64,000 nt of DNA, taken from NCBI RefSeq assembly GCF_900187375.1, contig NZ_FYEW01000002.1, forward strand, positions 1,450,250 to 1,514,249, read 5' to 3'. The position numbers were made by a program, and so were the translations under genes. Positions 59,677 to 64,000 of this stretch are shown here, one piece after another (position 1 is the stretch's first letter; each line of letters begins with the position of its first letter). The notes under the pieces were generated by a model. The model did no database searches and had not been told where the DNA came from. It was given only the letters and a program-made list of their open reading frames with translations. Source of the DNA: Hymenobacter gelipurpurascens. Its GTDB lineage: Bacteria; Bacteroidota; Bacteroidia; Cytophagales; Hymenobacteraceae.

Positions 59677-60159
59677 ATGTACGTTCCTTTCAATCAATTA
59701 CCCGCTTCGGCGCGTCTGTGGATCTATCAGGCTAGCCGTCCGCTCACGGCCGCTGAACTGGCCGCTGTACAGCCCGCGCTCCAACAATTTGTGGAGGAAT
59801 GGACCAGCCACGGCCGCGTATTGCAAGCCTCGGCCGCCTTAATGCACCAGCAGTTTCTGGTGCTAGGCCTAGACGAAGCCGTAGCCGATGCCAGTGGCTG
59901 TTCTATTGATGCCTCCGTGCGGTTCGTGCGCGCGCTGGAAGAGCAGATGGGTATCTCGCTACTGGAAAAAAGTCAGTTGGCCTTTATCATCGATGGGAAG
60001 GTGCAGCTCTTAGATAGGAGGGAGCTAAAGGCCGCGGTGGTTGAGGGTCGGCTGCTGCCGGATACACCTTACTTTGATAATACTATTGCCCGGCACGAGC
60101 AGCTGCAAACTGCCTGGCCAACCCCAGCGGCCAGCTCTTGGCTAGGCCGGTATTTCTAA
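59677..60159 (+). CDS. Conserved hypothetical protein (family sometimes mislabelled as ABC ATPase)
   Basis: A 160-residue soluble protein, MYVPFNQLPASARLWIYQAS onward. The middle has FVEEWTSHGRVLQASAALMH, VLGLDEAVADASGCSIDASV and RFVRALEEQMGISLLEKSQL. I recall relatives in Bacteroidota called 'ABC transporter ATPase', but no Walker motif is present, so that label is not supported. The conserved SGCSIDASVRF suggests a real family with an unknown job. ATG 59677 is chosen. Confidence 0.75.
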   Translation: MYVPFNQLPASARLWIYQASRPLTAAELAAVQPALQQFVEEWTSHGRVLQASAALMHQQFLVLGLDEAVADASGCSIDASVRFVRALEEQMGISLLEKSQLAFIIDGKVQLLDRRELKAAVVEGRLLPDTPYFDNTIARHEQLQTAWPTPAASSWLGRYF

Positions 60160-60274
60160 CCCGACGTACAAAACCAGTAGAGCCGGCCAAAGTCCTACCT
60201 AAACTTAGTATTATTAGTCCCGCGTTGATCAACGCTAGGTCGGCTGGTTTCCTTATCCCTCCCTCTTCCCGCTT

Positions 60275-62206
60275 ATGAGAACTTTTATTCTGGTATGTGC
60301 TGCCGCCGGCTCTGCTGCTCTGCTAACTGGTTGTGCTACGTCCGGCAGCCTGAGCAAAGCAGACAAGCAATTTGCTCGTGGTGAATATGAACCTGCTATT
60401 GCCTTATACAAAGCCGATGTAGCCAAAGGCAAGAACATTGCGCAGTCGAACTACCGGGTAGCCGAGTCGTACCGGCTGTCTAACCGTATTGAGCAGGCCG
60501 AAGCATATTATAAAGCGGCCTTGGATGGCGGAGTAAAAGTGTCCGATGCAGCTTTCTATTATGGAGAAGCACTAAAGGCCAACGGTAAGTTTGAAGAAGC
60601 CGCCACTCAGTTTGATGCCTACGCGCAAAACGGCGGCAACCGCACCCTAGCAGCTCGCTCCGAAATGGAAGCCAAAAATGCCCGGGCTTCTACCAGCATC
60701 GTGGCCATGCGCACCAATAGCGAAGTCATGCCGCTGGACCAAATCAACACCCCATCTGCCGAGTTCAGCGCCACTATTCTCCCCGAAACCAAGGAAGTGA
60801 TTTTTGCCTCCGGCCGGGATAGCAAAGTGTACAAAGGAAATGGGGAAGGGTTCAACGACCTCTACGCCGTCAAGTTCGACGACGCCGACAAGATGACCGG
60901 CGGCACCGTTCGCAAGCTGGAGCCTCTTTTTAACTCCGAGGATAAGCACGAAGCCAGCGCCACCTACACGCCCGATGGCAAGATGATGGTGTTTGCCCGT
61001 TCCAACAACGGCTCCAAGAAAGGTTACCTAAGCGTAGATCTGTGGGTATCCTATAATAAGAACGGGGCCTGGACCGAGCCGGAGATTCTGCGGGTAGTCA
61101 ACAGCAGCACCGCCGATGACTTCTCGCCCTCATTCGCGCCCGATGGCAAGACGTTGTATTTCGCTTCTACCCGCAAGGGTGGCCTAGGCGGCAACGATAT
61201 CTACAAAACCACCATGGAAACGCCGGGCCGCTTCTCGCCGCCCGAAAACCTCGGCGACCAGATCAACACGCCGGGCAACGAGAACTACCCCGCTATTGCC
61301 CCCGACGGCACCCTGTACTTTTCTTCTGATGGGCACCCTGGCCTAGGCAAGCTCGATATCTTCAAGGTCGAGAAAAACAAAGTAGTTAACCTGGCGGTTC
61401 CTATTAATAGTACCGGCGACGACTTCGCGCCCTTCTTCACGGCTAACAAGGCAGGCATCTTCGCCTCGAACCGGGCTGGTGGCAAAGGCTCCGACGATTT
61501 GTATCGATTTCGGGAGAGCATGCTCAAGCTCGTGAACTTCTATGCCGACGGAACTCTGGTTGAGCGCAACGACAAAACCGGCCAGACGCTACCCGTCGCT
61601 AGCGAAACGGTAACCCTCTACAACGCGAAAGGGCAGAAGCTGCAAGATGCCACCACTGGCTCCGATGGCAAATTCAGCTTCAAGCTTGATACCGCAGCCG
61701 CCAACTATGCGGTTATTGCCAACCGGGCCGGCTACTTCACTGCCCGCAACTCCGTGAGCACTATCGGCCGCAAACCTGCCCAAGAAGCCCTGACCGAGCC
61801 CCTAACGGATGTGCGCATCCCCGTTACCCTGACGCTCGCCAAAATCGTGAAGAATAAAGCCATTGTAGTAGAGAACATTTTCTACGATTACGACAAGGCC
61901 AACATTCGTCCGGATGCTGCTTTGGAGCTGGATAAGCTGGTACAGACCCTCAACGACAACCCGCAAATCACGATTGAGCTAAGCTCCCACACCGACTCTC
62001 GCGGTAAAGATGCCTATAACCAAGCCCTTTCTCAGCGGCGGGCCCAATCAGCGGTAGACTATATCATCTCCAAAGGCATCGATAAGAGCCGCATTACGGC
62101 CCGAGGCTACGGCGAAACCCAGCCAGTCATCAAAAATGCCAAGACGGAGGAGGAATACCAACGCAACCGCCGCACCGAGTTTAAGGTGACCAAGATTGCT
62201 GAATGA
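60275..62206 (+). CDS. OmpA-family lipoprotein with TPR, PD40 and carboxypeptidase-regulatory domains (PorE-like)
   Basis: A 643-residue lipoprotein (LVCAAAGSAALLTGC). Domains in order: TPR (about 22-130), a WD40/PD40-like propeller (about 165-405; SPSFAPDGKTLYFASTRKGG, NYPAIAPDGTLYFSSDGHPG), a carboxypeptidase regulatory-like domain (about 420-515), and an OmpA peptidoglycan-binding domain (about 530-640; NIFYDYDKANIRPDA and SSHTDSRGKDAYNQALSQRR). This order matches PorE of the type IX secretion system in Porphyromonas. Being outer-membrane anchored with a peptidoglycan hook is expected. A T9SS role is inferred from architecture only. Confidence 0.88.
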   Translation: MRTFILVCAAAGSAALLTGCATSGSLSKADKQFARGEYEPAIALYKADVAKGKNIAQSNYRVAESYRLSNRIEQAEAYYKAALDGGVKVSDAAFYYGEALKANGKFEEAATQFDAYAQNGGNRTLAARSEMEAKNARASTSIVAMRTNSEVMPLDQINTPSAEFSATILPETKEVIFASGRDSKVYKGNGEGFNDLYAVKFDDADKMTGGTVRKLEPLFNSEDKHEASATYTPDGKMMVFARSNNGSKKGYLSVDLWVSYNKNGAWTEPEILRVVNSSTADDFSPSFAPDGKTLYFASTRKGGLGGNDIYKTTMETPGRFSPPENLGDQINTPGNENYPAIAPDGTLYFSSDGHPGLGKLDIFKVEKNKVVNLAVPINSTGDDFAPFFTANKAGIFASNRAGGKGSDDLYRFRESMLKLVNFYADGTLVERNDKTGQTLPVASETVTLYNAKGQKLQDATTGSDGKFSFKLDTAAANYAVIANRAGYFTARNSVSTIGRKPAQEALTEPLTDVRIPVTLTLAKIVKNKAIVVENIFYDYDKANIRPDAALELDKLVQTLNDNPQITIELSSHTDSRGKDAYNQALSQRRAQSAVDYIISKGIDKSRITARGYGETQPVIKNAKTEEEYQRNRRTEFKVTKIAE

Positions 62207-62234
62207 GGACTCAGCCTCTACTATCTACTATAAG

Positions 62235-62269
62235 AAGACCTCCGGAGCTACCAGCTTCGGAGGTCTTTT
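62235..62269 (+). terminator. Rho-independent terminator of the OmpA-like gene
   Basis: AAGACCTCCGGAGCT / AGCTTCGGAGGTCTT with one mismatch, loop ACC, then TT. Confidence 0.88.
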
Positions 62270-62433
62270 GCATTAAGGGCTGTAGTGTTTGCTAGGCCAC
62301 TCCTATATAAGGGGTACTTCTTACAAAGGATAGGAGAGAAGCCTAGTACTCTTAATATAGATGTGGCACAATCCTTGGCTTAGTGCTCTCATACGGGAGC
62401 AAACGGATTGCTCTAGGATAACGAGCCACTGCC

Positions 62434-63285
62434 ATGAAAAAGGCGCTACTACTTTTTGCTAGTCTATTCCTATTCTTAGTGGGTGGCCTGCAGGCTGCTC
62501 CAGCCAACGTCAACTTCTCTTCAGAGCGCGGCGTGCCTTTCCAGCTCGTGTTTGACGGTCGGGCCCTGACGCGCGGCGGAGCCCGCCAGGTATTTCTGGA
62601 CCGTCTAATGCCTGGCTACCATTGGGCAGAGTTCATTATCCCCTCTGGTTACGGGCGTAGCGTAAACTACCGTACCCAGATTTTCCTGGATGGTGGCCTA
62701 GAAACCAACTTCGTCCTTTTCACCCGCAATGGCTATCCGCCCATGTTGCGTAAAGTGTCGGCTATCCCTATTCGCGGAAACTATCCTCCCGGCCGCCCCG
62801 GTAACGGCTACCCTACTAATGGAGGATATGATAACACGTACCCTGGTGGACCAGCCGGCCCGGGCCGAAACGATGGCGGTTACCCAGCTCCGAACTCTCC
62901 CTACCCAAATCAAGGGCCGTATCCAAATGGGCCAGCTTATCCGTCGCAGCCTGCGTACCCCAATACGTATCCCGATAACCGGAACAATTACAATGTAATG
63001 TCTCCTCAAGATGTATCCCGTCTGCTGCAGTCTGTGCAACGGCAATCTTTTGATGACAACAAACTCCCCATTTTGCGGGAAGCATTAGGTGCGGCATCCC
63101 TAGAGTCCGATGATCTAACGCGTATTCTGTCTACGCTCACGTTCGACCGCAACCGGGTTGAATTAGCCAAATATGCCTACCCTCGTATCGTAGACCCTCA
63201 AAACTTCTACCGCGTCTATGAGGCATTTGACTTCCAAAGTAACGTTCAAGAATTACAGCAATACGTACAGGCCTACCGCCGCTAG
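62434..63285 (+). CDS. DUF4476 protein with low-complexity linker
   Basis: A 283-residue secreted protein (signal ALLLFASLFLFLVGGLQAAP). A beta-rich N-domain (about 22-110) is followed by a Pro/Gly/Tyr/Asn-rich linker (about 115-190; GPYPNGPAYPSQPAYPN). The C-terminal DUF4476 domain (about 190-283) includes MSPQDVSRLLQSVQRQSFDD and FYRVYEAFDFQSNVQELQQY. DUF4476 is a Bacteroidota family of unknown function. A terminator follows, and then the long promoter region. Confidence 0.86.
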   Translation: MKKALLLFASLFLFLVGGLQAAPANVNFSSERGVPFQLVFDGRALTRGGARQVFLDRLMPGYHWAEFIIPSGYGRSVNYRTQIFLDGGLETNFVLFTRNGYPPMLRKVSAIPIRGNYPPGRPGNGYPTNGGYDNTYPGGPAGPGRNDGGYPAPNSPYPNQGPYPNGPAYPSQPAYPNTYPDNRNNYNVMSPQDVSRLLQSVQRQSFDDNKLPILREALGAASLESDDLTRILSTLTFDRNRVELAKYAYPRIVDPQNFYRVYEAFDFQSNVQELQQYVQAYRR

Positions 63286-63299
63286 GTAGCCAGTTGCAC

Positions 63300-63339
63300 T
63301 GAAAAAGCCCTCTCATTACTACATGAGAGGGCTTTTTCA
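63300..63339 (+). terminator. Rho-independent terminator of the DUF4476 gene
   Basis: TGAAAAAGCCCTCTCAT / ATGAGAGGGCTTTTTCA perfect 17 bp stem, loop TACTAC. Confidence 0.9.
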
Positions 63340-63524
63340 TGTTCATTGCTAACGCATACCATGATTGGCCGGAGCGAGTAATAAACTAAAGGTTCTACAG
63401 ATAGCAATCTAGCGTTTGTGGCCTAGGGCTACATGACACGATATATAGGAGAAAATTATGCAGTTGGAATTCAAGCCTGTATGCCGAATGCTCTGCCATT
63501 ACCCAGTATTTGTTTAGGTCGTAG

Positions 63525-63555
63525 TTGGAAACCCGAAGGGAAGCGTGCACTTTTG
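63525..63555 (+). promoter_or_regulatory. Degenerate upstream promoter P0
   Basis: TTG at 63525 and CACTTTTG at 63548-63555 (one base off TAnnTTTG), followed by CACTCCC. Spacing, 23 bp, matches the others. Confidence 0.4.
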
Positions 63556-63615
63556 CACTCCCAAATCGAACGGAGGCGGGCTACGGAAACGCAGAAAAGA
63601 AAGTTGTGCGGGGAG

Positions 63616-63647
63616 TTGGAAAGTGGAAGATCTTAGTCTTACCTTTG
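63616..63647 (+). promoter_or_regulatory. Tandem promoter P1
   Basis: TTG at 63616 and TACCTTTG at 63640-63647, 24 bp apart start to start, followed by CACCCCGCTTC. Confidence 0.85.
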
Positions 63648-63709
63648 CACCCCGCTTCGACCGGAAGCGCTTCCACCTTAACCGAGAAAAAAGAAATTTG
63701 ACCTCGGGC

Positions 63710-63739
63710 TTGGAAGTAGCAAAAAACGACTTACCTTTG
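63710..63739 (+). promoter_or_regulatory. Tandem promoter P2
   Basis: TTG at 63710 and TACCTTTG at 63732-63739, 22 bp apart, followed by CACCCCGCTTA. Confidence 0.85.
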
Positions 63740-63814
63740 CACCCCGCTTACCGCTGAAAGGCGCCTAGCGGGCTGGAAACGACGAAAGCCTGAAAAAGTT
63801 TTTTCATTTTCGAG

Positions 63815-63846
63815 TTGCAAAGTAAGAAAAAAGGTTCTTACCTTTG
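63815..63846 (+). promoter_or_regulatory. Tandem promoter P3
   Basis: TTG at 63815 and TACCTTTG at 63839-63846, 24 bp apart, followed by CAGCCCGCTTC. A/T-rich DNA with T and A tracts lies upstream (63796-63810), like an UP element. Confidence 0.85.
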
Positions 63847-63910
63847 CAGCCCGCTTCAACTGGAAGGGGCTAGGGCACACAGACTGGGAAAAAGAATTTC
63901 TCTAAAAAGT

Positions 63911-63940
63911 TTGCCACTAGAACATAAGCTCTTACCTTTG
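63911..63940 (+). promoter_or_regulatory. Tandem promoter P4
   Basis: TTG at 63911 and TACCTTTG at 63933-63940, 22 bp apart, followed by TCGCCCGCTTCGGTGGGC, which folds as GCCCGC-TTCG-GTGGGC with a stable TTCG loop. Confidence 0.85.
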
Positions 63941-64000
63941 TCGCCCGCTTCGGTGGGCAGCGTAAAGAAAAGAGAAACACGCCGGCTAGATGAGCCGGCC

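Larger units (their letters stand above)
63286..64000 (+). other. Gene-free region with tandem promoters (probable rRNA operon leader)
   Basis: Apart from the DUF4476 terminator, no gene is supported. It holds four or five near-identical promoters facing right, described separately. A 7 bp hairpin (GCCGGCT/AGCCGGC, 63981-63999) sits at the edge. Small open frames across it (63433-63757) are by-products. The 16S gene itself is not in the window. Confidence 0.75.

Noticed and set aside
63433..63757. Small open frames in the last 600 bp
   Set aside because: They run over the tandem promoters, overlap one another in different frames, and have no protein-like composition.

Overview
The window looks like chromosomal DNA from a GC-rich Bacteroidota of the Cytophagales, most likely Hymenobacter or a close relative. 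This is inferred from the gene families present: DUF4270 and DUF4476 proteins, a NagB-LmbE fusion, a half-length glycogen-synthase-like protein beside panC, a bacterial GGGP synthase, and a PorE-like OmpA lipoprotein. Several promoters fit the Bacteroidota form TTG-N19-21-TAnnTTTG, and I saw no consistent Shine-Dalgarno sequences. There are no insertion sequences, prophages or CRISPR arrays.

Layout. 1-8.6 kb: a partial aldo/keto reductase, a fused peptide-type ABC ATPase, RNase R, a polyprenyl synthetase, a rhomboid protease and a small PLDc_N-like lipoprotein. 8.6-13.5 kb: a DUF2939 protein, GDPD, then an AT-rich module made of a degenerate 16-17 bp iteron-like array, a helix-turn-helix gene and a perfect parS site, followed by a hotdog thioesterase, a DUF721 (DciA-like) protein and RecF. 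13.5-24.5 kb: PdhA, a TPR protein, ribH, a DksA-like protein without a zinc site, a pseudouridine synthase with a roughly 400-residue disordered extension, coaX, an outer-membrane protein, lptC and PpiD. 24.7-36.4 kb: a TPR protein, recJ, DoxX, an M61 peptidase, lptB, a GH3 enzyme, and several small or hypothetical proteins. 36.6-49.7 kb: gltX, a pentapeptide-repeat protein, RidA, glmS, DUF4270, the GlgA-like protein, panC, panD, a flippase-like protein, rfaE2, a YugP-type peptidase and an acyl-CoA dehydrogenase. 49.9-64 kb: an AraC regulator, GGGP synthase, a J-domain/TPR protein, the NagB-LmbE fusion, tRNA-Phe, an iron-sulfur pair, the PorE-like lipoprotein and a DUF4476 protein. The window ends in a gene-free region with four regularly spaced strong promoters that probably feed an rRNA operon just outside it.

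Functional links. panC, panD and coaX belong to CoA synthesis. lptB and lptC serve LPS export. PpiD, the FadL/OmpP1-like protein and the OmpA-like lipoprotein serve the envelope. glmS and NagB-LmbE act in opposite directions on amino sugars. RecF, RecJ, the DUF721 protein, parS and the rRNA promoters together suggest the window lies in the origin-proximal part of the chromosome, although no dnaA gene or DnaA-box cluster was seen.

Three non-coding patterns stand out. First, the heptamer CTAGGCC (either strand) occurs about 80 times, roughly ten times chance expectation, and often contains the stop codon TAG. Second, a family of long, sometimes nested, inverted repeats beginning GTCAT[GTC]C lies between genes. 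Third, the iteron/HTH/parS module is the best candidate for an undescribed system.
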